Of a DNA stretch of 64,000 bases, positions 1 through 9,428 are shown piece by piece. This DNA comes from Methylopila sp. 73B (GTDB lineage: Bacteria > Pseudomonadota > Alphaproteobacteria > Rhizobiales > Methylopilaceae). Numbering within the stretch: position 1 is the first letter of the stretch; each line of letters starts with the position of its first letter. The translations under genes were made by a program, and so were the position numbers. The notes under the pieces were generated by a model. That model saw nothing but the letters and a program-made list of their open reading frames with translations, was not told where the DNA came from and searched no databases. The stretch spans positions 2,046,001-2,110,000 of the forward strand of contig NZ_JAFV01000001.1 in NCBI RefSeq assembly GCF_000526315.1, read 5' to 3'.

Positions 1-876
1 CGTCTCCCCCGGCTCGTCGACTGCGAAGCCTGGACCGTCCGTCGCGATCTCGAACAGCACGCCGCCGGGCTCGCGGAAGTAGAGCGAGCGGAAGTAGTAG
101 CGCTCGACCTCCCCGCTGGAGCGCAGGCCCGCCTCCGTCACCCGCTCGGTCCAGGCGGTGAGGCCCGCGCGGTCCGGCGTGCGGAAGGCGACGTGGTGCG
201 CGCCGCCGGCGCCTTGCCCCGCGAAGCCGAGGCCCGGCTGCACCGCGACATGCAGCTCCGTTTCCGGGCCGCCGCCCTCGCCCATGGCGAAGACATGGAC
301 ACGCCCGACGCCGTCAGGATCGGCCTGCTCGGCCACATGACGCATGTTCATCACCTCGGTCAGCACCCGCGCGGTGCGCTCGAGCTTCGGCGCGCTGATG
401 GTGATCGGCCCGAGCCCGCGGATCTGGCGCTCGGCCGGCACCGAACTCGCCTCCCACGAGTGCGCCTCGCCGGCGCCGCCGTCGGCCACGAGCCGGAGCC
501 GTTGGCCTTCCCCGTCCTCGAGATCCAGCGACGGTCGGCCGGCGCGTTCGGCGATGTCCGAGACCGTGACGCCCTGCGCCGTGAGCCGCTCGCGCCACCA
601 CGCCAGCGCCGCCTCGTCGGCGACGCGCAGGCCGGTGCGCACGATGCTGTTCGAGCCCCGGCGCTCGCGCGGCGCGGGCCAGTCGAAGAAGGTCAGGTCC
701 GTGCCCGGCGAGGCCTGCCCGTCGGCGTAAAACAGATGGTAGGCGCTGACGTCGTCCTGGTTCACGGTCTTCTTCACCAGACGTAGGCCCATAGTCTCGA
801 CGTAGAAGCGACGGTTCGCGGCGGCGTCGGCCGTGATCGCGGTGAGGTGGTGGACGCCGGTGAGCGCGAGCGACAT
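1..876 (-). CDS. VOC-family ring-cleaving dioxygenase, 3' end outside window
   Basis: This is a glyoxalase/bleomycin-resistance (VOC) superfamily protein of the two-module type used by ring-cleaving dioxygenases such as MhqO-like hydroquinone dioxygenases. The start at 876 follows a clean AGGAGG ribosome site. The N-terminus reads MSLALTGVHHLTAVT, with a His typical of VOC metal ligands, and a second module carries GGAHHVAFRTPD near residue 245. All 292 codons to the window edge are open; relatives are about 310-320 residues, so only the tail is missing. It probably opens an aromatic ring with Fe(II) or Mn(II) in the cytosol, but the substrate cannot be read from the sequence. Confidence 0.85.
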   Translation of the reverse strand, partial: MSLALTGVHHLTAITADAAANRRFYVETMGLRLVKKTVNQDDVSAYHLFYADGQASPGTDLTFFDWPAPRERRGSNSIVRTGLRVADEAALAWWRERLTAQGVTVSDIAERAGRPSLDLEDGEGQRLRLVADGGAGEAHSWEASSVPAERQIRGLGPITISAPKLERTARVLTEVMNMRHVAEQADPDGVGRVHVFAMGEGGGPETELHVAVQPGLGFAGQGAGGAHHVAFRTPDRAGLTAWTERVTEAGLRSSGEVERYYFRSLYFREPGGVLFEIATDGPGFAVDEPGET

Positions 877-1001
877 GGGGAACGACCTCCTGGCTGACGG
901 GGCTTGGCTTTCCATATCGGCGTGCGCGCCCGCAACGTTAAGAGCAGGCTGTATGCGTAGGCGCCCGCCGCTTATGCCGCCGACGCAACCAGGAGCGGGC
1001 G

Positions 1002-1322
1002 ATGACCGAGTTCGTGATCGTGACGACCACGGTGGACGACGCCGACGCAGCCGAGGCCATCGCTCGGGCGGCTGTGGAGCGTCGGCTTGCGGCCTGCGCC
1101 GGGATCGTGGCGCGGCGGAGCGTCTACCGGTGGAAGGGCGCGGTGGAGACGGCGGAGGAACTCGCGGTGGAGCTCAAGACGCTTGCCTCTTTGGTTCCCG
1201 CGCTGCAGGCGGCGATCCTCGAATGGCATCCTTACGAGCTGCCCGAGATCGTAGTCACGCCGATCGTCGGAGGCTCGGCGGCCTATCTAGGGTGGGTGCG
1301 AGAGGGCGTAGACGTGGGGTGA
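1002..1322 (+). CDS. cutA: Divalent-cation tolerance protein CutA
   Basis: The 106-residue product matches the CutA1 family along its whole length. It begins with the beta-strand FVIVTTTVDD, has ERRLAACAGI with the family Cys, the RWKGAVE strand, and the C-terminal block HPYELPEIVVTPI, all family signatures. CutA forms very stable trimers resembling PII proteins and has been linked to copper tolerance, although its biochemical role is unsettled. The gene stands alone between the divergent VOC gene and the convergent tdm gene, with a hairpin just after its stop codon. Confidence 0.93.
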   Translation: MTEFVIVTTTVDDADAAEAIARAAVERRLAACAGIVARRSVYRWKGAVETAEELAVELKTLASLVPALQAAILEWHPYELPEIVVTPIVGGSAAYLGWVREGVDVG

Positions 1323-1330
1323 CGACCTCT

Positions 1331-1380
1331 ACCAGCCCGTCATCCGCACGCGTGCATGCGGGGCGTGACGGGCTGGTTGG
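1331..1380. terminator. Bidirectional hairpin between cutA and tdm
   Basis: A 12-bp perfect arm (1331-1342, ACCAGCCCGTCA) pairs with 1366-1377, and the loop contains a further CCGCA/TGCGG pairing. It lies between the convergent cutA and tdm genes and ends in TTGGTT. Only short T runs are present, so it is best read as a shared terminator-like hairpin rather than a classical one. Confidence 0.6.
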
Positions 1381-1397
1381 TTAGGCGCCGTAAGCTC

Positions 1398-3722
1398 TCA
1401 CGCCCGCTCGGCCGCCCCACGGGGATCGAGCGACAGCGTCGGATCGATCGCGGGCGCCGTCTTGGGCTCGGCCTCGGCGCGCACCCGCGACTTCGTCGGG
1501 TCGTAGTGCGGGAAGGCGACCACCGTCGCCGGGATGCGCTTCTGCTGGCCGTCGAGCTTGCCGATCTCCACCGCCGTGCCGAGCTCGGCGTAGGTCACGT
1601 CAAGCCTCGCGAGCGCGATGGTCTTGCCGAGGATCGGCGAGCGGGTCGCGCTGGTGACGACGCCGATCTGCGCGCGGCCCACATGCACGCAGTCGCCGTG
1701 GCCGATGTGCTCGGCGCCGGTGACGTCCAGGCCGACCAGCTTCTTCGACGGCGTCTCGCGGCGGCGCTTGAGCGCCTCCGCGCCGACGTAAGGGTCGGTC
1801 TTCTCCTTCGGCACAGCGAAGCCGATGCCGGCCTCGAACGGGTCGGTCTGGTCGCAGAACTCATAGCCGGCGAAGGCGAGCCCCGCCTCGATGCGCAGCA
1901 TGTCGAGCGCCTTGAGGCCGAGCGGCTTCATCCCGCGCGGCTCGCCGGCCGCCATGATCGCGTCCCACACCTCCGGGGCCTTGTCCGGGTGGCAGAACAC
2001 CTCGTAGCCAAGCTCGCCGGTGTAGCCGGTGCGCGAGACCACGACCGGAATCCCGGCGATCTTGCCGACGGTGAAGCGGAACCACTTCAGCTCGGTCACC
2101 GTCGGCTGATGCGCCGGCGTGACGACGAGGGTCTCGAGGATCTCGCGCGACAGCGGGCCCTGGACGCCGACGTTGTGGAGCTGGTCGGTGGAGGTCTTCA
2201 CCCAGGCCTTGAGGCCGTGCTTCGCCGCAAGCTCCCGCAGGTGGACGCCGCAGTAGTCCTCGCCGCAGATCCAGCGGAAGTTGTCCTGGCCGAGCCGGAA
2301 CACCGTGCCGTCGTCGATCATGCCGCCGTGGTCGTAGCACATGGCGGTGTAGACGACCTGGCCCACCGCCAGCTTCTTCATGTTGCGGGTGACGGCGAGC
2401 TGCATCAGCGCCTCGGCGTCAGGCCCCAGCACCTCGAACTTCCGCAGCGGCGAGAGGTCCATGATCGCGGCGCGTTCCCGGCAGGCCCAGTATTCGGCGA
2501 TCGGGCCCTCGTCGGAGTAGCAGTCCGCCAGCCAGAAGCCGCGGTACTCTACGAACTTGCGGGTGAGCGCTGCGGTGCGCGGGTGGAACCCGCTTTCGCG
2601 CGTCAGGCGCGGCTCGGCGTCGGGCGTCATGCGGTGGGCGATGCCTTTGGAGAAGTTTTCGGCGGCGTCGTAGACGCGCACATGGATGTCGGTGGGCTCC
2701 CAGGCGTTCGCGACATCGATGTCGTCCGCGCAGGAGGAGGAGGAGCAGACGAGGTCCGTCAGCGCCCGCAGCAGCACGTAGTCGCCGGGCCGGGACCACG
2801 GCTCGTCCATGGTGATGCCGTCGTCGGCGCCGACGACCGTGTTGAAGAAGAAGTTGATCGCCGGCCACCCCGCCCGCGGCTCGATCCCGTAGGGCCGCAG
2901 CGCGCGGTTGAAATTGTCGGTGCAGTTGTCGTGGCCGGGATAGCCCATGTCCTCGTAGTACTTCGATGAGCACGCGAGCAGGAAGGCGTCGTGCCGGCCG
3001 ACCGTGTCGCGCACGATCTCGACCAGCGGCGTCATGCGCGCGTCGAAGTACTTCGAGTGTAGGCCGGGGCCGGGATTGGCTGTGCCCATGAGGGTGCGGG
3101 TGACGGTCGGGTCGAGGCCGAACTCTTTCCCGCGCTCAAGCGCCGCGGCGTCGAAGGCCAGAAAGTCAGAGCACTGCTTGCCGTCGACGTCGATGATCTG
3201 GATGTAGTCGCCGGCCTTGACGCGGTAGGCCTCGGCGGTGGCCGCCCTCACGCGCAGGTCGAGCTTGGGCTCGGCCAGCGGCGGCGGCGCGACGCCGCGG
3301 TTCGGGGCGTTGCTCGCGATCTCGAGCTTGAGGTCGGTGGGCGGCGTCTGCTCGTCCGGCGCCATGGCGCGACCGATCGGCGCCAATGCCACGATCGCAT
3401 CCGCCGAGGCCTGGAAGGCCGCGACCGCGCCGGGCGCCGTGTCGGTCGAGAGCAGGCGGAAGCCGGCGAAGCGCGACACGTCGACCCCGCGCGCAGCGAG
3501 CGCGGCCTTGGCGGCGGCGGCGGCCTCCGCGTCTTCGTCCGAAACTTCGACGAAATCGCCAGAGAGAGCGCCCTCGGTCGCGAACAGCAGGCCGGGCTGA
3601 CGCCCCTCTGGGTCCACGACGCGGCAGCGGTCGCCGGCCGCGAGGTCGAACACCAGCGCCTCTCCCCCACGGGCGACGAGAGTGGTGAGGCGGAGCGGAG
3701 CGGAGTCGGTCATGGCGTCCAT
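1398..3722 (-). CDS. tdm: Trimethylamine N-oxide demethylase (DUF1989 + GcvT fusion)
   Basis: The 774-residue protein joins an N-terminal DUF1989 module (about 1-370) to a C-terminal GcvT/aminomethyltransferase-like folate module (about 380-745). This is the architecture of TMAO demethylase, which splits TMAO into dimethylamine and formaldehyde; the folate module is thought to channel the formaldehyde to tetrahydrofolate. Candidate zinc ligands are Asp186, Cys251, Cys267 and Cys331. Their spacing matches, with a constant offset of 12, the Asp198/Cys263/Cys279/Cys343 site I recall for the Methylocella silvestris enzyme. It lies downstream of tmm on the same strand, which supplies its substrate. 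A second ATG nine bases downstream is an alternative start. Without the neighbour one might only call it a DUF1989/GcvT protein. Confidence 0.9.
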   Translation of the reverse strand: MDAMTDSAPLRLTTLVARGGEALVFDLAAGDRCRVVDPEGRQPGLLFATEGALSGDFVEVSDEDAEAAAAAKAALAARGVDVSRFAGFRLLSTDTAPGAVAAFQASADAIVALAPIGRAMAPDEQTPPTDLKLEIASNAPNRGVAPPPLAEPKLDLRVRAATAEAYRVKAGDYIQIIDVDGKQCSDFLAFDAAALERGKEFGLDPTVTRTLMGTANPGPGLHSKYFDARMTPLVEIVRDTVGRHDAFLLACSSKYYEDMGYPGHDNCTDNFNRALRPYGIEPRAGWPAINFFFNTVVGADDGITMDEPWSRPGDYVLLRALTDLVCSSSSCADDIDVANAWEPTDIHVRVYDAAENFSKGIAHRMTPDAEPRLTRESGFHPRTAALTRKFVEYRGFWLADCYSDEGPIAEYWACRERAAIMDLSPLRKFEVLGPDAEALMQLAVTRNMKKLAVGQVVYTAMCYDHGGMIDDGTVFRLGQDNFRWICGEDYCGVHLRELAAKHGLKAWVKTSTDQLHNVGVQGPLSREILETLVVTPAHQPTVTELKWFRFTVGKIAGIPVVVSRTGYTGELGYEVFCHPDKAPEVWDAIMAAGEPRGMKPLGLKALDMLRIEAGLAFAGYEFCDQTDPFEAGIGFAVPKEKTDPYVGAEALKRRRETPSKKLVGLDVTGAEHIGHGDCVHVGRAQIGVVTSATRSPILGKTIALARLDVTYAELGTAVEIGKLDGQQKRIPATVVAFPHYDPTKSRVRAEAEPKTAPAIDPTLSLDPRGAAERA

Positions 3723-3789
3723 GGACGTGGTCTTTCAAAAGAGCGGGACTCAAGCCGGCGCACGCCGCGCTGCCGCGACGTCGCAGCCT

Positions 3790-3916
3790 CCCTCTCCCCT
3801 TGCGGGAAAGGGTAAGGGTGAGGGGTCGTCCGGGACGCCCTCCGGCGGCGTTGAAGATGTCCCGAACGACCCCTCATCCGGCGCTGCGCGCCACCTTCTC
3901 CCGCAAGGGAGAAGGG
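3790..3916. repeat. REP-like palindromic intergenic repeat
   Basis: Outer arms CCCTCTCCCCTTGCGGG and CTCCCGCAAGGGAGAAGGG are near-complementary, and inner segments around GAGGGGTCGTCCGGGA and TCCCGAACGACCCCTC pair as well. The 127-bp structure fills most of the gap between tmm and tdm. It could form a large hairpin in the joint transcript and change the ratio of the two products; that effect is inferred. Confidence 0.75.
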
Positions 3917-3948
3917 AAGCAGCGCGCGCAGCTGTGCGACGGTCCCCG

Positions 3949-5337
3949 TTACTCCGCCGCCTGGCTCGCCGGCTGGTTCAGGAACGCCTCGAGCGAGTCG
4001 TCCATCGCCTTCATCCAGGTGGTGTGGTGCACCGGCGCGACGTTGCCGGTGATGACCGAGGGGTAGGCGCGGTCGCGGTAGGTGAGGATGCCCTCGACCT
4101 TGTGGTGCTCCCACTCCTTGAACAGCTTCGCCACGGTGTCGACGTCGAGATGCGGGTAGTCGGTCGGCTCCAGCAGCTCGCGCACGTAGTCGGTCTGGAA
4201 GTCGATCATCTGCTCGGCGGTTTCGAGCGTCCCGAGCCGCGCCACCCAGGCTTCGCTGTCTGCGTGCATCGTCGCGTAATCCGGCAGCGCGATGCGGTCG
4301 AGCACCACGTCGCGGGCGTACCACGCCTGCGCGTCGAACATGTTGAAGGTGTAGAACTGGTCCTGCGCGCCGATGTGCATCAGCTTCGGGTTCTGCTCCC
4401 AGAAGATGCCCTTGTAGAGGTTCGCCGGGTACAGGCTGGTGCGGGTCTCGAGCCGGAGATCGTCCGGCAGGAACGGGTAGTGGTTGAGATAGCCCGTGCA
4501 GAAGATGATCGCGTCGACGTCTTCCGCGGTCGAGCCGTCCTTGAAGTGGCAGGTCTTGCCGACGACCTTGGTCAGCAGCGGCTTCTCCGAGAAGCTCGCG
4601 GGCCAATCGAAGCCCATCGGGCGGGTGCGGTAGCTGAAGGTGATCTGCTTCGCGCCGTACTTGTGGCACTGGGTCGCGATGTCTTCGGCGGAGTAGCTCG
4701 AGCCGATCAGCAGCACGTGCTTGCCGGCGAATTCGTCAGCGCAGCGGAAGTCATGCGCGTGCAGCACGCGGCCGAGGAACTTCTCGACGCCCTCGAAGCT
4801 CGGCACGTTCGGCGTGGAGAAGTGGCCGTTGCAGACGAAGACGTAGTCGAACTCCTCCGACACCCGCTTCTTGGCGACGAGATCGGAGACCGTGACGGTG
4901 AACTTCTGGGTCGCCTCGTCCCACTCAACGTCGCGCACGGCGTGGTTGAACTTGCAGTATTTGCGGACGCCGCTGCGCTCGACGCGGCCGGCGATGTAGT
5001 CGTGAAGCACCGCGCGCGGTGGGTAGGACGGGATGGGCCGGCCGAAGTGCTCTTCGAAGGAGTAGTCCGCGAACTCTAGACACTCCTTCGGGCCGTTCGA
5101 CCACAGGTAGCGGTACATGGAGCCATGAACCGGTTCGCCGAACTCGTCGAGCCCGGTGCGCCACGTGTAGTTCCAGAGCCCGCCCCAGTTGGACTGCTTC
5201 TCGTAGCAGACCATTTCCGGGACCTCGACGCCCGCGGCCTTCGCGGACTCGAAGGCGCGGAGCACGGCAAGCCCGCTGGGCCCGGCTCCGATAACGGCGA
5301 CACGCTTGGGCAATGACCCCTCCTCGAACTCGTTCAT
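3949..5337 (-). CDS. tmm: Trimethylamine monooxygenase (bacterial flavin monooxygenase)
   Basis: The 462-residue protein is a class B flavin monooxygenase. It shows the FAD fingerprint GAGPSG (residues 17-22), the FMO signature F-x-G-x3-H-x3-F (FLGRVLHAHDF, 187-197) and the NADPH-binding motif GSSYSAED (212-219). Length and motifs fit Tmm, which oxidises trimethylamine to TMAO with NADPH and O2 in the cytosol. The assignment to trimethylamine rather than another soft nucleophile rests mainly on the adjacent TMAO demethylase gene. The stop codon is 226 bp from tdm, with a palindromic repeat between them, and hisZ diverges 235 bp upstream. Confidence 0.9.
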   Translation of the reverse strand: MNEFEEGSLPKRVAVIGAGPSGLAVLRAFESAKAAGVEVPEMVCYEKQSNWGGLWNYTWRTGLDEFGEPVHGSMYRYLWSNGPKECLEFADYSFEEHFGRPIPSYPPRAVLHDYIAGRVERSGVRKYCKFNHAVRDVEWDEATQKFTVTVSDLVAKKRVSEEFDYVFVCNGHFSTPNVPSFEGVEKFLGRVLHAHDFRCADEFAGKHVLLIGSSYSAEDIATQCHKYGAKQITFSYRTRPMGFDWPASFSEKPLLTKVVGKTCHFKDGSTAEDVDAIIFCTGYLNHYPFLPDDLRLETRTSLYPANLYKGIFWEQNPKLMHIGAQDQFYTFNMFDAQAWYARDVVLDRIALPDYATMHADSEAWVARLGTLETAEQMIDFQTDYVRELLEPTDYPHLDVDTVAKLFKEWEHHKVEGILTYRDRAYPSVITGNVAPVHHTTWMKAMDDSLEAFLNQPASQAAE

Positions 5338-5572
5338 GAGCGTCGTTCGCGGCCGGTCACGTCGTGCGCGCCGGCTTGTTCCCCTGCAATTCGACGGCCG
5401 AAACGATCCTTCATGTTTTCGTGAGTGTCAACGTTTTTGCTTTTGAGGAATTAGCGTCAGCCAAAGCCACAAACCTGCGAGAGCCTGTCGACGTCGAAAA
5501 AAGTCGCCTTCGGGTCTCGCCCCTGCTAGAGGCGCGGGCGACCCCGCAACATGCCCGGCGACGCCAGACCCG

Positions 5573-6664
5573 ATGTCCCCGCTCGCGCCCCTTCCGCCGA
5601 CCCTGCTCCGCCGCTTCGAAGCCGCCGGCTTCGCGCGCGCCGAGCCCCAGATTCTACAGCCGGCGGAGCCGTTCCTCCACGTCATGGGCGAGGAGTTGCG
5701 CACCCGCATGTTCCTCACCGCCGACGCGGACGGCCGCGATCTCTGCCTTCGGCCTGACTTTACCATTCCCGTCGCGCTTCAGCACATCGCCGGCGGCGAC
5801 GCCGGCCGCGCGCAGTCCTATTTCTACGCCGGCCCGATCTTCCGCCAGACGCGCTCGGGGCCGAGCGAGATCGCCCAGGCCGGCGTCGAAAGCTTCGGCC
5901 GCCCGGATGGGCTCGTGGCCGAGACCGAGATCCTCGCGCTGGCGCTCGAGGCCGCCGCGGCGCTTGGCGTGCCCGAGCCGTCTATCCAGCTCGGCGACCT
6001 CGCCCTGCTCGACGCCGCGGTCGAGGCGCTTGAGGCGCCGTCCGCGCTGCGCCGCCGCCTGAAGCGCGAGATCGCCTATGGCGAGACGCTGGACGCCCTC
6101 AACGCGCCGCCGCCGGCCCGCGCCGCGCACGCGGGCCTCTTCGGCGCGCTCGACGCCGCCGGCCCCGACGCCGCCCGCACGGTGGTGGAGGATCTGCTCT
6201 CGCTCGCCGGCATCGCGACCGTCGGCGGACGCACGCCGGGCGAGATCGCCGAGCGCTTCATCGAGCAGAACGCCGCCCGCTCCGCCGCGCGCCTTCCGGC
6301 CGCCCAGCGCAAGGCGCTGCAGGACTTCCTCGCGGTGGACGACCTCGCCCGCGCGGCCGAAACGCGCCTCGGCGCCCTCGCCCGCGAGGGTCTCGCCATC
6401 GGGCCCGCCCTCGAAACGCTGGGCCGGCGGCTCGACGCCTTCGCCGGCGCGGGGCTGCCCGTCGACCGCATGCGGTTCTCGACCCGCTTCGGCCGCAGGC
6501 TGGACTACTACACCGGTCTCGTGTTCGAGCTCGGCCGCCCCGGCGCGCCCGGCCCGCTCGCGGGCGGCGGTCGCTACGACGGCCTCCTGACGGCGCTCGG
6601 CGCCACGCGCCCTGCCCCCGGCGTCGGCTTCGCCCTGTGGCTCGACCGCTTCCCCGGAGCCTGA
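5573..6664 (+). CDS. hisZ: ATP phosphoribosyltransferase regulatory subunit HisZ
   Basis: A class II aminoacyl-tRNA-synthetase-like protein of 363 residues resembling HisRS but without tRNA-binding parts. Motif 2-like [14 protein letters not shown], the QAGVESFG segment, and a C-terminal [13 protein letters not shown] and GGGRYDGL block are diagnostic of HisZ. It assembles with HisG to catalyse and feedback-regulate the first step of histidine synthesis, ATP plus PRPP to phosphoribosyl-ATP. hisG follows after only 5 bp, so the two form an operon. hisS, a frequent partner in this order, is not upstream here. Confidence 0.94.
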   Translation: MSPLAPLPPTLLRRFEAAGFARAEPQILQPAEPFLHVMGEELRTRMFLTADADGRDLCLRPDFTIPVALQHIAGGDAGRAQSYFYAGPIFRQTRSGPSEIAQAGVESFGRPDGLVAETEILALALEAAAALGVPEPSIQLGDLALLDAAVEALEAPSALRRRLKREIAYGETLDALNAPPPARAAHAGLFGALDAAGPDAARTVVEDLLSLAGIATVGGRTPGEIAERFIEQNAARSAARLPAAQRKALQDFLAVDDLARAAETRLGALAREGLAIGPALETLGRRLDAFAGAGLPVDRMRFSTRFGRRLDYYTGLVFELGRPGAPGPLAGGGRYDGLLTALGATRPAPGVGFALWLDRFPGA

Positions 6665-6669
6665 CGCCC

Positions 6670-7674
6670 ATGTCCGGACCGCTGATCCTCGCCGTTCCCT
6701 CCAAGGGCCGCCTGCAGGAGAACGCGCACGCCTTCTTCGCACGCGCCGGCCTCAACTTCGTGCAGCCCGGCGGGGCGCGCGACTACCGCGGCGCGATCGC
6801 GGACGTGCCGAACGTCGAGATCGCCTATCTCTCCGCCTCCGACATCGCCGGCCAGCTCGCGAGCGGCGCCGTCCATCTCGGCGTCACCGGCGAGGACCTC
6901 GTCCGCGAGGAGATCCCGGACGCCGCGACGCGCGTGAAGCTGCTGCAGCCGCTCGGCTTCGGCTACGCCAACGTGGTGGTGGCCGTGCCGAAGGCCTGGA
7001 TCGACGTCGCCACCATGGCCGACCTCGACGACGTCGCGGCGGACATGCAGCGCCGCCACGGCCGGCGGCTGCGGGTCGCGACCAAGTACGTGAACCTGGT
7101 GCGCAACTTCTTCGCCTGGACAGAGCCCGGCGACCGGCGGGGCGCGCGCACCAGCGTCTCGAACTACCGGATCGTGGAAAGCCTCGGCGCGACCGAGGGC
7201 GCGCCGGCGGCCGGCGTCGCCGACATCGTGGTCGACATCACCACCACCGGCGCCACGTTGGAGGCCAACGCGCTCAAGGTGCTGGAGGACGGCGTCATGC
7301 TTCGGAGCCAGGCGCAGCTGGTCGCGAGCCTCGGCGCGGATTGGCACGACGGCGCGCGCGCCGCGGTGCGCACCATCCTTACGCGGATCGCGGCGGAGGT
7401 GCGCGCCCGCGAGGTCCGCGAAATCCGGTGCCGCTTCGACGAGGGCGTGGGCCGGACGCTGGTCGATCTCGCCGCCCGCTACGACGCCCGCGCGCCGTTC
7501 GGCCCGCCGCCGCCGGGAACGCCATTGGTGCTGCATGCCCCGAAGAAGGCGGTGTTCTCGCTCGTCGAGGCGCTCGCGACCGCCGGCGCCGGCACGATCA
7601 CCGTCGCGACGCTTGAAGACGTGTTCGAACCCAACCCGCGACTGGTCGCGGATCTGTTCGGCGCATTGGGCTGA
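6670..7674 (+). CDS. hisG: ATP phosphoribosyltransferase HisG
   Basis: The start ATG at 6670 is chosen because the family N-terminus ([15 protein letters not shown]) begins right after it; an upstream in-frame ATG would overlap hisZ. The catalytic fold is visible in PSKGRL, the GVTGEDL segment and the PRPP-loop region [16 protein letters not shown]. At 334 residues it is longer than the minimal short-form HisG (about 200-230 residues) yet is paired with HisZ, a combination also known from related alphaproteobacteria. It makes phosphoribosyl-ATP in the cytosol. A strong intrinsic terminator follows the stop codon. Confidence 0.94.
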   Translation: MSGPLILAVPSKGRLQENAHAFFARAGLNFVQPGGARDYRGAIADVPNVEIAYLSASDIAGQLASGAVHLGVTGEDLVREEIPDAATRVKLLQPLGFGYANVVVAVPKAWIDVATMADLDDVAADMQRRHGRRLRVATKYVNLVRNFFAWTEPGDRRGARTSVSNYRIVESLGATEGAPAAGVADIVVDITTTGATLEANALKVLEDGVMLRSQAQLVASLGADWHDGARAAVRTILTRIAAEVRAREVREIRCRFDEGVGRTLVDLAARYDARAPFGPPPPGTPLVLHAPKKAVFSLVEALATAGAGTITVATLEDVFEPNPRLVADLFGALG

Positions 7675-7681
7675 AAATAGG

Positions 7682-7720
7682 AAGGGCGGAACCGCTTCGG
7701 GGGTAGCGGTTCCGCCCTTT
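7682..7720 (+). terminator. Intrinsic terminator of hisZG
   Basis: A perfect 15-bp stem (7682-7696 AAGGGCGGAACCGCT with 7705-7719) closes an 8-base loop and ends in TTT, a few bases after the hisG stop codon. Confidence 0.85.
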
Positions 7721-7903
7721 AACGGCCTGCCGGTCGGGGGAGCCAGCGGCCAGTCGAAAAGCTCGGGGGAGCTTTCGGGGACATAACGTGGAGCCCCACG
7801 GCTGGTTCCACGTTTCCGCGAATTTTTTGATTTGTTGGATCGCCGGCCCTCAAAACATCATATCGCGTTCGTCCGCCGAGATGCGCCCAAATGCGCCGTG
7901 TCT

Positions 7904-8791
7904 TCAGGTCGGCGGAACGGCCGCGCCGAGGTGGCTTTCGAGAAAAGCGATCGTACGGTCCCACGCGAGGTTGGCGGCCTTCCGCTCGTAACGCGCGGGG
8001 TTGGCGTCGTTGTTGAACGCGTGGTTCGCGCCCTCGTACATGTAGAGTTCGAATTCCTTTTCGTTCGCCTGCAGCGCCTTCTGGAACGCCGGCACGCCGG
8101 CGTTGATGCGCTCGTCGAGCCCGGCGTAGTGCAGCTGCAACGCGGCTTTGATCTGTGGCACCCGGTCGTCGGCCAGCGGCTGCCCGTAGTAGGCGACGGC
8201 GGCCTTGAGGTCGGGCGCCGCGGCGGCGAGGCGGTTCGCCATGCCCCCGCCCCAGCAGAAGCCGAGCGCGCCCACCGCGCCGTTCGAGTCCGGCCGCGCC
8301 GCAAGGACCGGGATAGCCGCGGCCAGGGTCGAGGCCGTCGCGTCGAGGTCGAGCTTGCCGATCATCTCGCGCGCCGCGTCCTCGTCCGCGGGCGTGCCGC
8401 CCAGCGGCGACAGGAGGTCGACGCCGTAGACCAGGAAACCCGACACCGCGAGCCGTCGCGTGACGTCCTGGATGTGCGGGTTGAGGCCGCGGTTCTCATG
8501 GATGACAATCACCGTCGGACGCTTGGCCTCGCGCCGTCCCTTGGCGAGGAGGCCGGTGACCGGGCCGTCCGGGCCGGGAAAGGACAGGGTCTCCGTCACG
8601 ATCCGCTTGTCGTCCGGCGCGACGATCTGGGCCTGGGCGTAGTCGTTCGACAAGGCGCCGAGGAGCGCCTGGGCCGCCGCGGTCGAGCCCGCGAGCAGCG
8701 CCAGCCTCTCCATGAAGCCGCGGCGGTCGAGGTCGCCATGGGTGTAGCGGTCGTAGAGGGCGATGGCCTTCTGATCGGGGCGCGGGGGCAT
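7904..8791 (-). CDS. Dienelactone hydrolase-family protein with Tat-type leader
   Basis: An alpha/beta hydrolase of 295 residues. The start at 8791 (MPPRPDQKAIALYDRY) is chosen because the RRGFMERLALLAGSTAAA twin-arginine-like leader then lies near residues 18-35, as in relatives; an upstream ATG would add 29 unconserved residues. The nucleophile is Cys in GFCWGGGMAN, as in dienelactone hydrolase, with a candidate catalytic His in GANHAFNND. It is probably exported or membrane-bound and hydrolyses a lactone or ester, substrate unknown. A short gap separates it from the secreted protein gene just to its right, which is read in the same direction. Confidence 0.85.
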   Translation of the reverse strand: MPPRPDQKAIALYDRYTHGDLDRRGFMERLALLAGSTAAAQALLGALSNDYAQAQIVAPDDKRIVTETLSFPGPDGPVTGLLAKGRREAKRPTVIVIHENRGLNPHIQDVTRRLAVSGFLVYGVDLLSPLGGTPADEDAAREMIGKLDLDATASTLAAAIPVLAARPDSNGAVGALGFCWGGGMANRLAAAAPDLKAAVAYYGQPLADDRVPQIKAALQLHYAGLDERINAGVPAFQKALQANEKEFELYMYEGANHAFNNDANPARYERKAANLAWDRTIAFLESHLGAAVPPT

Positions 8792-8885
8792 GGCGTCGCT
8801 CTCGGCTTGGGCCGCGAAGGGCGCGGCGGACGAATCCTGCAGGACTTTAGACGAGAACCGGCGCGGTTCGCGTCTCACGTCGCCG

Positions 8886-9428
8886 TCACCGCGGCGGCTG
8901 GACCGAGCGCGCGACCGCCTCGAACTCGGCGCGGCGCGCGTCGAACGCCGCCTTTTCGGCGACGCAGACCACCGTGGTGCGGCCTTTCGGCGTGTCGACC
9001 AGCACGAAATAGGAGCGCGCGTCCGGCGCAGGCTGCCCGTCCGCCGCCTTGACGTCGCCGACGACCGCCGAGCCGGCGAGCCCCGCGTGTTCGAAAGGCG
9101 CCACGCTGACGACGTCGTAATACAGCGCGAGCGTCGCCTTGATCAGAGCGCTCCACTCCGACTTCGCGGTGAAGGCGTTGATCTCCGCCTGCGACAGGCC
9201 GGCGTTCTGCGGAGCGGCCTGGAAGCCGACACGGCAGCCGGGCTCGGCGCCGTCGCCCTTCCGGATCGCGAACGAGGCGGCGTAGCGCGCGCCGCCGTCG
9301 ATCTTTTCCGCGACATAGCCCGCCGGCGCGTCGATCGCGAGGCCCGTGGCCTCGTCGCGCACGGGATCCGCCGCAGCCGCGGTCGCCATGAGCAGGCCCG
9401 AGATCGCGATGGCCGTTCCGAGCTTCAT
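8886..9428 (-). CDS. Secreted protein of unknown function
   Basis: The chosen ATG at 9428 has a GAGGAAG ribosome site 7 bases upstream and opens directly into a signal peptide (MKLGTAIAISGLLMATAAAADP). The mature part of about 155 residues contains two Cys (PGCRVGF and TVVCVAEK) that may form a disulfide, and no motif I recognise. It is probably periplasmic. A longer in-frame start would add a basic segment without a signal and is disfavoured. It lies head-to-head with the L,D-transpeptidase gene and upstream of the hydrolase gene, a context that does not reveal its job. Confidence 0.75.
   Translation of the reverse strand: MKLGTAIAISGLLMATAAAADPVRDEATGLAIDAPAGYVAEKIDGGARYAASFAIRKGDGAEPGCRVGFQAAPQNAGLSQAEINAFTAKSEWSALIKATLALYYDVVSVAPFEHAGLAGSAVVGDVKAADGQPAPDARSYFVLVDTPKGRTTVVCVAEKAAFDARRAEFEAVARSVQPPR

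Noticed and set aside
1356-2969. A 537-codon open frame on the plus strand
   Set aside because: It is antisense to tdm, rich in Arg/Ala/Val/Gly with no family resemblance; the minus-strand gene has recognisable domains and explains the region. Many similar long antisense frames in this GC-rich DNA (for example 22509-24017, 37755-39296, 53689-55227) were dropped for the same reason.
7786-7815. Short inverted repeat ACGTGGA/TCCACGT as an operator or terminator
   Set aside because: The stem is only 7 bp with a long loop and no T run, so it cannot be told from chance.
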